From positions 33,811,825 through 33,875,824 of the forward strand of contig OY997591.1 of the NCBI GenBank assembly GCA_963921825.1: a DNA stretch of 64,000 bases, in the 5' to 3' direction. Shown in pieces: positions 23,101 through 33,633 of the stretch (position 1 is its first letter; each line of letters begins with the position of its first letter). A model generated the notes under the pieces. It saw nothing but the letters and a program-made list of their open reading frames with translations. It ran no database searches and had not been told where the DNA came from. Position numbers and translations under genes: made by a program. Source of the stretch: Erodium maritimum (lineage: Eukaryota > Streptophyta > Magnoliopsida > Geraniales > Geraniaceae).

Positions 23101-23843
23101 CAAATGTTTAAGAACTTGAAAGGTCTAGGGCCCCAATCTGTTGAATCATCTGCTAATATTAAAGGCCTGTGATCTGGGAGGTTTCTTGGGATGCAAGTTT
23201 GTGTGATGGTATTGAATTTTGCTAAGCATTCTGCTGAGATTAGGAATCTATCAATTCTAGATGCCCTTGAACTAGGGCCAAACCAGGTAAACTTCCCTCC
23301 TTGTAGAGGTAAATCAATTAGAGCAAGATTGGAAACCAAGCTTTGAAAGTGATGAACATCAGGACCCCCATTCCTCTGACTTGATCTTTCATCTGGATTG
23401 AGAATATCATTAAAATCTGCCCCAAGAATTAATATGTGATCATCTGGTAATCCTTCTAACTCAGAATAAATATCAGACCAAAGCATCCTCCTTTCTGCAG
23501 TTGAATGAGGAGCATAGACATTGACCATGTAGCAATTACATTGAGGCTGCAACAATTTACCAAGCCAAATCAAAGCCTCATTAATCCTTTTTATGTCCAA
23601 CACTACAAATTGATTGGTGTTCCATATTGTCAAGATACCCCCTGCTGACCCAGCTGCATTGATAAAAGAGTAATCCCAGCATATAGTAAGACCACATTCT
23701 CTAAGTAACCATGTAGGAAAGGGATCCAATTTTGTTTCTTGGAGAAGAATAAACCCAGGACTATGTTTGTGCACCAAATTTCTGAAGCATCTCCTCTTTT
23801 GAGTAGAGGACAATCCTCTCACATTCCATGAGAGAATTTTCAT
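20181..23843 (-). pseudogene. LINE 2 ORF2: endonuclease and reverse transcriptase, broken
   Basis: It starts at ATG 23843-23841. The endonuclease domain spans 23843 to about 23150, with its C-terminal His box preceded by Pro instead of the usual Ser. A TAG at 23067-23069 lies in frame with the following 1.6-kb reverse-transcriptase segment (23024-21390), which retains FADD at 21780-21791. A frameshift near 21390 precedes an in-frame series (21381-20455) broken by further stops at 21112 and 20890. The zf-RVT region (Cys and His residues, about 20700-20500) follows, then another frameshift and the C-terminal segment 20435-20181. Roughly full-length for the family but non-functional. Confidence 0.88.
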
Positions 23844-23854
23844 GGGACTTTCAG

Positions 23855-24205
23855 TTTGAAGAGAGGATGTTGGTGAGGTTAAGGCTCACCTCTTCACAAG
23901 GACTTTGACTCACCTCTACTTCAACTTCAGTGTTCTTATCCATATCTTCTAGCTCCTCATCAGACACTCCTTCAGGATGCAAGCTAAGATTTAGTTGATC
24001 CTCAATAGTATTTAGGTGCTGAATCAACACTGATTCTGGGACTTTTGCCTCTAGGCCAATAGCTTTGCCAAAGGCCCAAGCTTTTTTGGCTTCTGAACTC
24101 TCTTCTGCCTATAGAGATTTGTCATTTTTCTTTGCTTCCTTGAATTTGAATCTGGTGATATAAGCATGAGGAGGTTTTGTATTCAATGCTTTCTTCTTCT
24201 TCTTT
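23855..24205 (-). pseudogene. LINE 2 ORF1, C-terminal remnant
   Basis: Upstream of ORF2 on the minus strand there is an open region with a Lys-rich run (KKKKKK) and a FKEAKK segment. It then becomes acidic (Glu/Asp-rich), resembling the C-terminal part of LINE 1 ORF1. One in-frame stop is present near 24115. The N-terminal RRM part is absent because of 5' truncation. Confidence 0.7.
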
Positions 24206-24700
24206 TTGATCTTGTAAGGTGTCTCTTCTCTTGTTTTACAATGCTTGTTTTGCTATTCGAGTTTTCAGGGAGCTTAGTTTTATTGTTGTCGTACGGTATC
24301 GTTTGTGTAGGATATGGTTTCTTATGTGTCACGCTTTGTTTTTTGCCTCGTTTTATGTGTTTTTAGTTTTAGTCCAGACTATTCTAGGTTATTCATAGGG
24401 CTAGTTTTGACTTTGTTGTACTTCTGAGGTGGATCCTTTTCGACTTTGTTGTAGTTTTGACGAGCTCGCCCGTATTATCGTAGAGCAGGAGGCTAGAAAA
24501 GCTCATGAGCGGGAGGACATGTAGTCAGCGATAAAAGAGAGGATAACTAAGGAGACCGCTGCGATGGAGGCACTAGAGGAACTAGTGACATCTTACATGT
24601 AGAGCCAGTAGACGGGTCGTCCTTCCCCTGGTGAATAAAACCTATTCTAAGATAATTTTCGGTTTTTACACAACATTTTGATCTTAATATTATATTGTTA
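24206..24700 (+). other. Unassigned segment with a Glu-rich coding relic
   Basis: The first 260 bp are T/G-rich with no recognisable feature. Around 24465-24640 the plus strand reads as a Glu/Ala/Arg-rich, probably helical segment with several stops, similar in character to retroelement gag sequence. Assignment to the gypsy remnant downstream is inference. Confidence 0.35.
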
Positions 24701-24702
24701 AC

Positions 24703-24757
24703 AAAGTTTATCGTTAACACCCCATAATTACATTATGGGGTGTTAACGATAAACTTT
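24703..24757. repeat. Perfect 26-bp palindromic hairpin
   Basis: Arms 24703-24728 and 24732-24757 are exact reverse complements separated by TAC. The stem contains GTTAACACCCC and its complement. It lies in otherwise unstructured, degraded retroelement DNA. Confidence 0.95.
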
Positions 24758-25069
24758 GAAATGATGATACTAAAACCATAGGCAGCACAGCTCTCTCTGC
24801 GCAGCCTCTTCCCCTTCCCACATTTCTCCATTGAAGCTCCTTGCTTCCAAGCTCTCTGATACCCTTAATTGTGGTTCAACGGTACCCTAGTTAGGGTTTT
24901 CTCAACAGCCTTCTCCTTCACCCGTTTTTTCAACAATACACATCGTCTCTCAGCGGTTGCTTCTCCTCCCTGCTCAATATCCTCCTCGAATCGTGATCCT
25001 CCTCCGATCCTCCTCGATGGGTTCCGTTCACCCCCACCAAACCGTCACGGTGAAACCATTCTCATCCGG
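24758..25069. other. Unassigned C/T-rich segment
   Basis: It looks like a pyrimidine-rich leader (many CTCC and TTCC words), but no coding frame, splice signal or repeat boundary could be supported. Confidence 0.4.
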
Positions 25070-26245
25070 CCGTGTCCTGCCAGCATCTTAGTCCGAGAGT
25101 GGGACATGATGGGAGAGCTGGGCACGCTCGGGTTGGAGCTAGAAGAGGTTACCGGCGGCGTGGCCTCGTGCTTCTTGGTGGCTCAGCCCACCCGGCTTGG
25201 CTGGGGGATAGAGGCACATTCGGTGGATGTCGAGACGACAGAGATCCGAGAGAGAGTTGCCAGCGGGGTTGACACCGAGGGCTGGGATCGTCGTGCTAAT
25301 TGGGAGTTACGGTATCGCGGAGGTTGTTAGTACCAAGTAACGGTGGAGGCGACGAGCTGCGAGAGTCGCACTATTCGCGTTTGACAGTGCACGTGGGTAG
25401 CACTAAGAGGAGTGCGACATCAGGCGACAGATCTAGTGGAGCGGGATGCGGAGAGCGGTTGTAGAGTTGGTATCGCGGTGCCTCACTTGTCAGCAGGCGA
25501 GAGCCGAACATCAGCATCCCGCTGGGTTATTGCAGCCACTGCCGGTTGCACAGTGGAAATGGGGGTACGTCACGAGGGATTTCGTGAGCGGTTAGCCGAG
25601 TTCGCTTACAACAACAGCTTTCAGGCCAGTATCATGATGGCACCGTTTTCGGAGCGTTGTATGGTAGGCTGTGTCGATCGCCCGTGTGCTGGGCAGAAGT
25701 GAGGAATGAGGGTTTACTGGGTGTAGAACTGGACCGAGAGACAGCTGAATCGGTCATGCTGAAGCGTGAGCGGTTGAAGACCGCGCAGAGTCGGTAGTAG
25801 CTATGTTGACAGACGGCGCCGACCTCTCGAGTCAGCAATCGGTGACCATGTATCCCTGAAGGTGAGTCCGAAAGGTGGAATGGTGCGTTTCAACCGCGGC
25901 GGAGGCAGGTTAGCCCCGCGGTGTATCGAGCCTTTCGAGGTCTTGAGCGGAGTGGGAGCAGTTGCATACCGACTTGCACTGCCACCGCAGCTTGGGAATA
26001 TCCACGTTTCCCAGTTGCGGAAGTATATGCGGACCCCTCACACGTCATTGAGTGGGCAGAGGTCGAGGTAACAGGTGATGTCTCGTATAAGGAGAAACCG
26101 GTTTAGGAAATGGATCCACGAGATCAGGTCCTGCGCGGAAAGGTTATCCGCTTAGAACAGGTGCAGTGGCGGCACCAAGAGGCTGAGTCGACTTGGGAGC
26201 GCGAGGACGAGGTTCGCGCGAAGTACCCCGAGTTGTTCGACTCTT
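25070..26245 (+). pseudogene. Ty3/gypsy pol remnant (integrase, chromodomain-like C-terminus)
   Basis: Shifting frames preserve, in order: the linker after RNase H (about 25084-25330); a Cys-x-x-Cys zinc-binding remnant followed by a QQ-AEHQ-PAGLLQPLP-type segment (about 25480-25560); a WKW--VT-DF start of the catalytic core; then a jump straight to the late-core LAEFAYNNS-type segment (about 25590-25640). Next come the integrase C-terminal region (25862-26071, with RGGGRLAPR, PFEVL and AYRLALPP) and a chromodomain-like tail ending in a WEREDEVRAKYPELF segment and TGA at 26244-26246. The catalytic core is almost entirely deleted. This combination is typical of chromoviruses of the plant Tekay/Del type, although the clade call is tentative. 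Confidence 0.8.
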
Positions 26246-26280
26246 GAGGTACGTTTGTTTAAAATTTCGCGGACAAAATT

Positions 26281-26296
26281 CCTTTAAGGGGGTAGA
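26281..26296 (+). promoter_or_regulatory. Polypurine tract of the gypsy remnant
   Basis: CTTTAAGGGGGTAGA lies directly before the LTR start at 26299, about 35 bp after the pol stop codon. This is the usual position of a plus-strand primer. Confidence 0.7.
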
Positions 26297-26298
26297 TT

Positions 26299-29177
26299 TT
26301 AAGAACCACTCTCGGTCAACGCTAGTCAAATCGGTGAAAAACAGGAAAATTTAAAAATTTTAGACAGACACTTAAATGAACCTAAATTTGACCCCGAGGG
26401 TCATACCGGACTTAAGTTGACCCCGATATCGACCAAAGTGAGTTCTGGGGGACTCAGGGAAACTTTCTGACCAATTTGGGAAAGGTTGAATTTTTGCCGG
26501 AAATGTCAACCGAGCGATGTTTTGGTCCGTTCGAGGTCCGTTTTGGATCCAAAAAGCTTAGTTGTCGTCACAGCGGTCTTAGCTGAGCCGTTTCCTTGTA
26601 GCCCGTGAAGTTTCGTAATTTCTTGGAAAAAGTGTCCGTTCGGGGCCCGAGACGGCCGAATTTCGCGAATCTGACAGAAAATATCTCCCAAGTTATTTGT
26701 TTAAAGGTCGGGACCCACTTGCCACTTGTCACACAAGTGGTAGTGTTAGGTATTTTTGAACAAGACAAAAAGGGAAATGAGTGGTAGTTTGTAAATAAGA
26801 AGAGTTTGGTTTAGTTTTTTAAAACAAATTAAAAGGAAATGAAAGGCAAGTCTCGGCCATTTAGAAAAAAAAAAGGAGAATGTAGAGAGAGAAAGTGGAG
26901 ATAAGAAAGAGAAGGAGAAAAGGGAAAAAAGAGAAGAGAAAGTGTGACGTTTTGGTGAGTTCCCGACAATCCAACCGGCGGATCGTCTCAACGATTGAAG
27001 AATCGAGCTCCCGTCATCATTCCCTACGGTGAGAACCTAATTGATATTCGTTTTGGTACGTTTGAATTTTAGGGTTTGAGTTTAAATGGGTTGATTAAGG
27101 TTGGGTTAAGGATTGGGGTTTGTTAGGAACGTTTTGGGGCGAAAAGGAAAAAAATTCGTTGTGGCCGTGTGGGGCCCACTTGGTCGGGCATCGGGTTTTT
27201 TGTGTTCGGGTAGTCTTGGACGATCCCCAAGTCGATAATTCACACCCGGAACGAATTATAGAAATTAAATTGTGAAAGTTAGAAATTTCGGGTTTAGAAA
27301 CTTTAAGCGCGAATTAAATCGCTTGGAAGTCGGAAATTGATTCCGTCGATTGCATTGGAACCCTTGAATTATTCTAAGACCGTAGAAACGAAAATGGGAA
27401 TTTTCAGAGCCCCGGAAGGGCGTTTTCCAATCCCGGGCAGATTCGTCGGGTCGGGCGAAACGGGCCTTTCCGGGTCCATTATCGGAAATGTCGAGTAATT
27501 GGGAAGTTTGAGAGTGATCGACATTGTCGGGGTTACTTTTGGGCGTCAAGTTCATTAAAATTCAGTGTATGCCTGCGAACTTAAAAATGTTTTAAATTGC
27601 GTTCTTATTAGGTCGTGCCACCGATAGAGGAAAAGGAAAGCTAGGCGAGTGATCGTGAACACGCCGGAGCTTGGTTGGGAACTTTTTGGAAAGCGTACAA
27701 GGTAGGGAAAAGTAGTCGGATCTCGGCCCTGACTAGGGAAAGTTAACAGTAGAAATGCATGTGACACTTAGGTGTTGTGGGTTAAGTAAGTTTATCGAAC
27801 AGTAGAAAGGCAGGCGACACCGGGTGGTGTCGTATGATACGGGAACGTATCAAACAATAGAAATGCATGTGACACTTAGTAGTGTCGTAGGAGCAGTGAA
27901 CTTATCGATATTAGAATTACTGGAGGCATTTGGTTATGCCCGGAGGTTGATTGTATTGTTTGTGTCTTGGGTGGCCATGAGTGCCTGTGGGGTTGTTAAA
28001 CCCGTATTTTACTGTTGGTGTGTCTTGGGTGGCCATGAGTGCCCGTGGGGTTGTTAAACCCGTATTTTACTGTTGGTGTGTCTTGGGTGGCCATGAGTGC
28101 TCGTGGGGTTGTTAAACCCGTATTTTACTGTTGGTGTGTCTTGGGTGGCCATAGTGCCTGTGGGGTTGTTAAACCCGTATTTTACTGTTGGTGTGTCTTG
28201 GGTGGCCATGAGTGCCCGTGGGGTTATTGAGCTCGTGTTTTACTGTTGGTGTCTTGGGTGGCCATGAGTGCCTGTGCAGTGTTGAACCTGTGTTGTTGTT
28301 GGTTGTTGAACTTTGGTTGTGATTGTGATTGCCTGAGGTTAGGGGCCCGACAGAGATCGGGGGAAGTTGTGTGGGGGTTGGCTAGCTTTCGGACAGAGAT
28401 CGGTAAAGTTGAGCATTCTTTGGCTAGCCTTTCGACAGGGATCGGTAAGGTTGAGCATTCTTCGGCGATGGAGGGTTGCTCCCCTTCCGACTAGCTATCG
28501 GGAAAGTAGCTCGGTACATATCGCTAACATGTAGACCGCCTGGCCTGACAGGGATCGGTAAAGTTGCGTGGGGCAGGCTCGAGCCCAGCCGGTTAGCAAC
28601 CGGCACTGAGCAGCTGGAGTGCGATCCTTTGTGATCTTGTTTGGTGTGCGATCCTTTGTGATCTTGGGTGTTGCGTGGTTGTCTTTTGTGTCTTTGGTGG
28701 AGGTCGTAACCGCTGTGTCGGGTCTACTTTGATTGTCCGGTTGTTGATTTGGTTGGGGAAAGTAGTAGTTCGTGCGTCAGTCGGGTTACTTGAGTTTGGG
28801 GATAGTGGTCCCCGGTGTTTGGGTTGTTGTAGTTTCCGGCATGTTCTTCTAAGTATGCCGTAGTCAGTCTGTTATCCGTGGTGGTGAGCGAACGCTCACC
28901 CCTAGCTGCTTTTCCTACAGGTACTGGTCGCGGGACGGACTAGGTGAGCTCTCGAAGCTTGAAGAGCTAGGAGCGGGAGTCCGGGTTTCCTTTTTGAGTC
29001 TAGCGACGTACGCCTTTTTTTTTTGTCCGCTTGTTGGGACGTACTTTTGAATTGTAAATTATTATTTTGATTAACTAAATGGTGGTTTTAAAGTGATTTA
29101 TTTAAAAGGTTTGAAAGTGTTTTATTGTCTTAAACGTTCGCGTTCCGGGTTAGGTTCTACTGAATTCGGGGCGTGAC
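26299..29177 (+). repeat. 3' LTR of the gypsy remnant (2.9 kb)
   Basis: The LTR starts TTTAAGAACC (the expected TG apparently mutated to TT) right after the polypurine tract and ends GGCGTGACA. It shares with the other large LTRs here the opening word TAAGAACC, an AAAAAGCTTAG segment in the first 300 bp, and the ending CGTGACA. It has no gene. It includes a 58-bp tandem array at 27961-28310 and repeated GATCGGTAAAGTTG words at 28335-28570. Confidence 0.75.
27961..28310 (+). repeat. 58-bp tandem array, about six copies
   Basis: Units start at 27961, 28019, 28077, 28135, 28192 and about 28250, each opening TGTGTCTTGGGTGGCCAT. One unit has lost a base and the last has lost TG and decays. Open frames read through it only because the repeat lacks stops. 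Confidence 0.95.
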
Positions 29178-30319
29178 AGTGGAGGACCAGAAGCATCAAG
29201 CGGAGGCAGGGCAGCCTCCTATGCAGGAATAAGAAGACCCAGCGGGGTGGGTCTGGTCTTTGTTGGCCTATACCCACAGACCCGGGAGAGCCAGTGCTGG
29301 GAGGTCTCGGGAAGCCCGCATTCACAACTCGACATTTCTGGTCGCTTTTATTTAATTCTGTTTTTTGTTGGAACTATTTATCTTTTTCTTTGTTTAGAAT
29401 TTTTCATTTCATGTCTCGTTTTTTTTTTTTGAGACGTTGCTAAGGAGATGTAAGAACCGCCCCCGGTCGATCCCGGTCGAACCGGTGATTTCTAGCCAAG
29501 TTTGACCTTCGACCGGAAAAGTCAACCGACGACTCAGGAAGTCATTCAGGACCTTTCCGGGGCCCAAAAAGCTTAGCCGTCATCACGGTTAGCTTAGTTG
29601 GGTCTTTTCCTTCAGTTTGACTGTAATTTTGCAACGGTCAACTTTTGGTCAAACTCGGACTTTTTATCGACTTTTTCCGATTAAAATTGGACTGCTGGAA
29701 TTTTATTAAAAGAAAGTGGCTCCCACAATGTCACGTGGCATTAGAGGCTTGGGTGAGAAGAAAATGAGTTGAAATGACCTTTTAACCCTCCCTAAAGGCT
29801 TTAAGTGGATAGAACTTGAAAGGGGCTTTTGGTCATTTAGCATTTTAGGTCATTTAAGGCAATTGTTGGAGACAATTCAGCCATTTGCTCTTGGTTGCAC
29901 CTGAGTTTTGATAGAAGGAGAGAAAGGGAGAAGCAACTTGGCTTGAGCAAGAAGAAAGAGAGAAAAGAGAGGGTTTTTTGGCTCATCCCTTCACCATTCC
30001 TCCTCCTAAAGCTTGCTAGCTTCATCTCCTACACATCCTAAAGGTATGGATGTTCTTAACTTCTCATTCCATCCACTCTCTAGTTTGGGTTTTGTGGGTT
30101 TTTGGCTTGAACTTGAAGAACTAGCTCTATTGGTTGTTGTTTGGAGAAAATTAGTGAAGTTGGGTTGTTTTGATTGTGTTGGTTGAAGTTTTAATGAAAC
30201 TCATTGAGGGTGTTGAGGATTGGAGGTTTTTGATGGTTATTTTGGAGTTGTTTAGAGCTGGAAATGGAGTTTTGGAGTGATTTTCGTGGAATCCGAGTTG
30301 GGGAAGAAAGGGGAAGGTT

Positions 30320-30560
30320 CTGGTCTGGTTCGGCACGGAACGGGACCCGGACCGGGCCATGTGCCGGAACGGCAGGTCGCACGGAACGGGCCAGGTACCG
30401 ACACGGTACGCGGCGCGGAACGGGCTTGAATCTGGCACGGTACCTCACACGGTCCGTGTCAGATTCGGGGTCGGTGCGTCGCGCGGTCCGTGCTGGATAC
30501 GGGGCCGGTCTGTGATATGGTCCGTGCCAGGTTCTGGCACGACCTGTGATGCGTTCCGGA
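30320..30560 (+). repeat. GC-rich degenerate minisatellite in LTR D1
   Basis: Variants of CGGNACGG, ACGGGAC and GGTCCGTG recur without a fixed period. The corresponding place in copy D2 (62165-62330) carries a different motif set built on CACGGCTCCGTGA. Confidence 0.75.
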
Positions 30561-31407
30561 CCGTATTCCGGACCTGTTTCCAAAACCCAAAACCCTTCCT
30601 TTTGAGTCCAATTCGATTCCAAGATCATTCTCTTGGCTTTATTTCTGTTCATAGAGGACTGTGTTGTATTCTAAGTTTGGGAACACTCCGTTGAGTTACT
30701 AATTTTGGTATTGTTGTGGTCCAAGACCGTGAGACCGAACTCGAAGGGAGAAGAGGACTTGGACCCATGAGAGGACGAAGAGTACACTAGCCTGAACACC
30801 AGCAGCGAGAAGTTTTATTAGAGGAAGATCGCAAGGTACGGAAAGTACTAACTCCTCGTGCATTTCAATACTTAGTATGCCTATTAGATTAATAAAATCG
30901 GAAAGGTCCTAGAAATTGCATATAGGATGCGAATAACTAGAATAATCGTCTTTCAATTGCTAATAACCGAACGTGTCTAGTATGCATGATTAATATGTGA
31001 ATAACTAGTGTAACTCGCTTTCAATACTTGGGAATTGATTTACTGGTAGAAAGGCCGAGATGAGCCCTAGGATTGCTTGTGTTTGCCTCACATGCTTGAT
31101 TTGCCTAGTTTGGATAAGATAAGAGTCTAATACAACTAGATGTTTTGAATATTGAACTTGAATGCTTGAATGATCGAACGAATGCTTGAATGATTGTATG
31201 ATTGAATGAATGATTGAGTGTAATTGGTTGTGCTAAAAGAGTATGATCGGGTGTTTGATAGACCGATGGAACGATATTGGTACGTTTAACGGTAAGTGTA
31301 AAGGTATATGGATCCCTTTTGTGTGTTGTGATGGAATTGTGGTTTGCTAAGCTTCGTTTGTATGATGTGTTGGCGTGTTAGTCTCTTGTGTGTGTTTTGA
31401 GAATATT

Positions 31408-31600
31408 GGTTGATCCTGCGGGATATTGGTTATGGACCCTTCGGGGCATTGGTTGGTTGATCCTGCGGGATATTGGTTATAGACCCTGCGGGGCATTGGT
31501 TGGTTGATCCTGCGGGATATTGGTTATGGACCCTGCGGGGCATTGGTTGGTTGATCCTGCGGGATATTGGTTATGGACCCTACAGGGCATTGATAATTAG
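31408..31600 (+). repeat. 47-bp tandem array in LTR D1
   Basis: Units begin GGTTGATCCTGCGGGATATT at 31408, 31455, 31502 and 31549, and each also contains GACCCTGCGGGGCATTGG. Half units continue to about 31660. The same array type is present in copy D2 at 63167-63460. Confidence 0.93.
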
Positions 31601-32707
31601 ACCCTGCGGGGCATTGATTATTGGACCCTGCGGGGCAGTTGGATGGTTTACCCTGCGGGGAATGGTTACTTGTTGATTCACCCGAGTGTATGCGTCATGC
31701 GGGAGCATTACCTTTGTCCCCGATGACATATAGTCCTTTGGGGGTATTTCCGAGACTCCCGACGATATGTGTCCCTTTGAGGATATTACCGGTAGTCCGA
31801 CGTATATGCCTCTTCTAGACTGAGGGAAAATTATTCTACTTTGTCCCGATGACATATGATCTTTTGGTGACATTTCCGGAGATTCCGATGTTATGTACCC
31901 TTCGAGGGATACTCCCGGTAATGATGTATGTGTCTCCTCTAGGCCGAGGGAAAATCCGATATGACACAACGAGTATTGTAGATTGGAGGGTGGTGACTTC
32001 ATGTCCCACGGCATTACTTAAACGCTCTATCTTCTATTGATTGTTAATAAATGCATTGTTTACCTTATTTTCTACGATGGTTACTGGCTCTTCGAAAGCG
32101 TTAAATACCCGTTTTATTCCTGTATTTCAACATCTTCTTAGTTCTCCGAATCATTGAGACCCGAACGAAATTGTGAATTTCTATTTGTTAAACTTAAAGA
32201 TCGTCCTTGTTATCTATTTTCCCTACTGAGCGTAAGCTCACCCTTATTTGTTTATTTGCTGTTTTTACAAGCTTGCGTGATGAGTAGTGGACTCGAGGCT
32301 CGGGAGCTTCTGTGGGTCCGGGCGCACTTAGTCTTAGAGACGTATTTGGTCTTACTTTTGAGTTATAAATCTTATGTGTAAAGGATTTACGTTGAGGTTT
32401 TTACTTGAGATATTTTGGTTGAACTAAACTTGGAGAGTTATATTGGTTTTGAGACTTTTTGTCGTTATATTTGTTTTATCTTTAAGTCACGTCTCGAGTC
32501 CGGTCAATACCGGATTTGGGACGTGACAGGAGATGTCCTGAGTTATTGCCTACGATATCAAGTAGGCTATTGTTATGGGTCCACGAGCGTTGGGCTTGCT
32601 ATGGTCGGCCCGGATATACATCTCGAACCTTGGGCGGTTACGCCCTACCTTGTTTGATTAGCTTTGGGTATTAATACAATTCTCCAGTTACCCGTTTCAA
32701 AAAAAAA

Positions 32708-32922
32708 GTATTACATTATGGCACTTAGACTGTACCTGTGTGTGAGACTATTGTTTTTAAGTTCTTTTGTAGCTTTTACACGTTTGGGTGTACGATTTAG
32801 AACTTTTATTATTTTCGATTCTGTATAACACCTAGCCGACTTGAGAGATTTCCCTTGGCCTTGCTTTTTATTTCAAAAGGTTTGGTTTATAAAACAAAAA
32901 ATTGCTGATAAAAAAAAATAAC
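32708..32922 (+). mobile_element. Short LINE-type 3' tail fragment
   Basis: About 200 bp of non-coding DNA ends in TTGCTGATAAAAAAAAA. The end region (CCCTTGGCCTTG followed by TTTATTTCAAAAGG) resembles the complement of the tail starting at 33634, so both belong to related 3' ends. Confidence 0.5.
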
Positions 32923-33632
32923 TCCTAGGCGGCGAAATCAGTTTTCCTCAGCATTGTAAAAGAGCCTTCAACACCGAGGATTCAAGAACCTCGGTTTTGA
33001 AACCATGATTTCAACAACGAGGATCTTGAATTCTCGGTGTTGAAAACTCGATTATGAACACCGGGGCTCTTAAAACCTTTGTGTTGAATAAATACATCAC
33101 CGAGGATCTCCAATTTCGTCGATGATGATAAAAAACTACCCCGAGATTTTGCAATAGCAAAATTTCCGTCGGTATTGAAAAATTTAAGTCTTTCAAAACC
33201 GAAAACACAAGGTTGCCAATATGTGAAACCTGATTGACGGTCATTGATCATTGCCAAGAAGCTTTCTATAGTAATGCGTACTAAGAAGATACTTATAATA
33301 ACTTCTATATAGTATTCTGACGATAGTAAATCTTTCATTTTTATTACTAACAACTAATAATATAAGACTCGTAAGACTGACCTAGAGCATAAACTTAACA
33401 TATTTTTCATTAACTTTTGTTCCAATTAGAGCTCGACATATATAATTGAAAAACAAAATGTTATACCAAGAAACACGTAAACTTCTATAATCTTTTTCAA
33501 CTTTTGTTTGCATATACATAATTCAAAGACATAGCTCAAATACAAATATTTTGGTTTTATAAATTGAGCTCAAATTGACTTCATATTTTTAAAGTTTTAT
33601 TTAACATATATGCATACTAGTTACAGTGAATC
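32923..33632. other. Unassigned AT-rich segment with nested inverted repeats
   Basis: Words of the type CAACACCGAGG and CTCGGTGTTG recur in both orientations. The arms 32969-32987 and 33024-33042 pair with one mismatch. Short inverted motifs like this are common in the subterminal regions of plant CACTA transposons, but no CACTA terminus was found. The remainder is AT-rich without features. Confidence 0.45.
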
Positions 33633-33633
33633 A

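Larger units (their letters stand above)
19155..24205 (-). mobile_element. LINE 2: 5'-truncated L1-type retrotransposon
   Basis: The 3' end lies at the left, where a T-run (19155-19163) followed by GATCGGC is the complement of a poly(A) tail after GCCGATC. Reading leftwards from 24205 it holds the C-terminal part of ORF1, ORF2 (23843 to about 20170) and a 3' UTR of about 1 kb. ORF1 stops abruptly at about 24205, as expected for 5' truncation during target-primed reverse transcription. It is clearly related to LINE 1 (same ORF2 opening MK-LSWN-RGLSS) but diverged and in opposite orientation. Confidence 0.88.
29449..32528 (+). mobile_element. Solo LTR of a Ty3/gypsy family (D1, 3,080 bp)
   Basis: It begins TGTAAGAACCGCCCCC, ends GGACGTGACA and is flanked by perfect GGAGA repeats (29444-29448 and 32529-32533). 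No internal region is present, so it is the product of LTR-LTR recombination. A second copy starts at 61295. The LTR holds a GC-rich degenerate tract at about 30320-30560 and a 47-bp tandem array at 31408-31600. Open frames inside it (for example 30264-30515) follow these low-complexity tracts and are not genes. Confidence 0.92.
29178..32707 (+). mobile_element. Poly(A)-ended retroelement fragment split by a solo LTR
   Basis: Two parts (29178-29448 and 32529-32707) become contiguous when the 3,080-bp solo LTR and its GGAGA duplication are removed. The right part ends in a short A-run after GTTTC (about 32698-32707), as in non-LTR retrotransposon tails. The first part reads as a Gln/Glu-rich open segment with stops. 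Its exact family and 5' end are unknown. Confidence 0.45.

Noticed and set aside
27824-28494. Open frame with a repeating Cys/Trp motif resembling a small secreted repeat protein
   Set aside because: It is the translation of the 58-bp tandem array in an LTR; one unit has lost a base and shifts the frame.
28335-28570. Regularly recurring GATCGG-type words, considered as a CRISPR-like array
   Set aside because: Spacing and sequence are irregular, the repeat is part of a plant LTR, and the genome is eukaryotic.
30191-30694. Arg/Thr-rich open frames over 100 codons on both strands
   Set aside because: They are produced by the GC-rich minisatellite in solo LTR D1.
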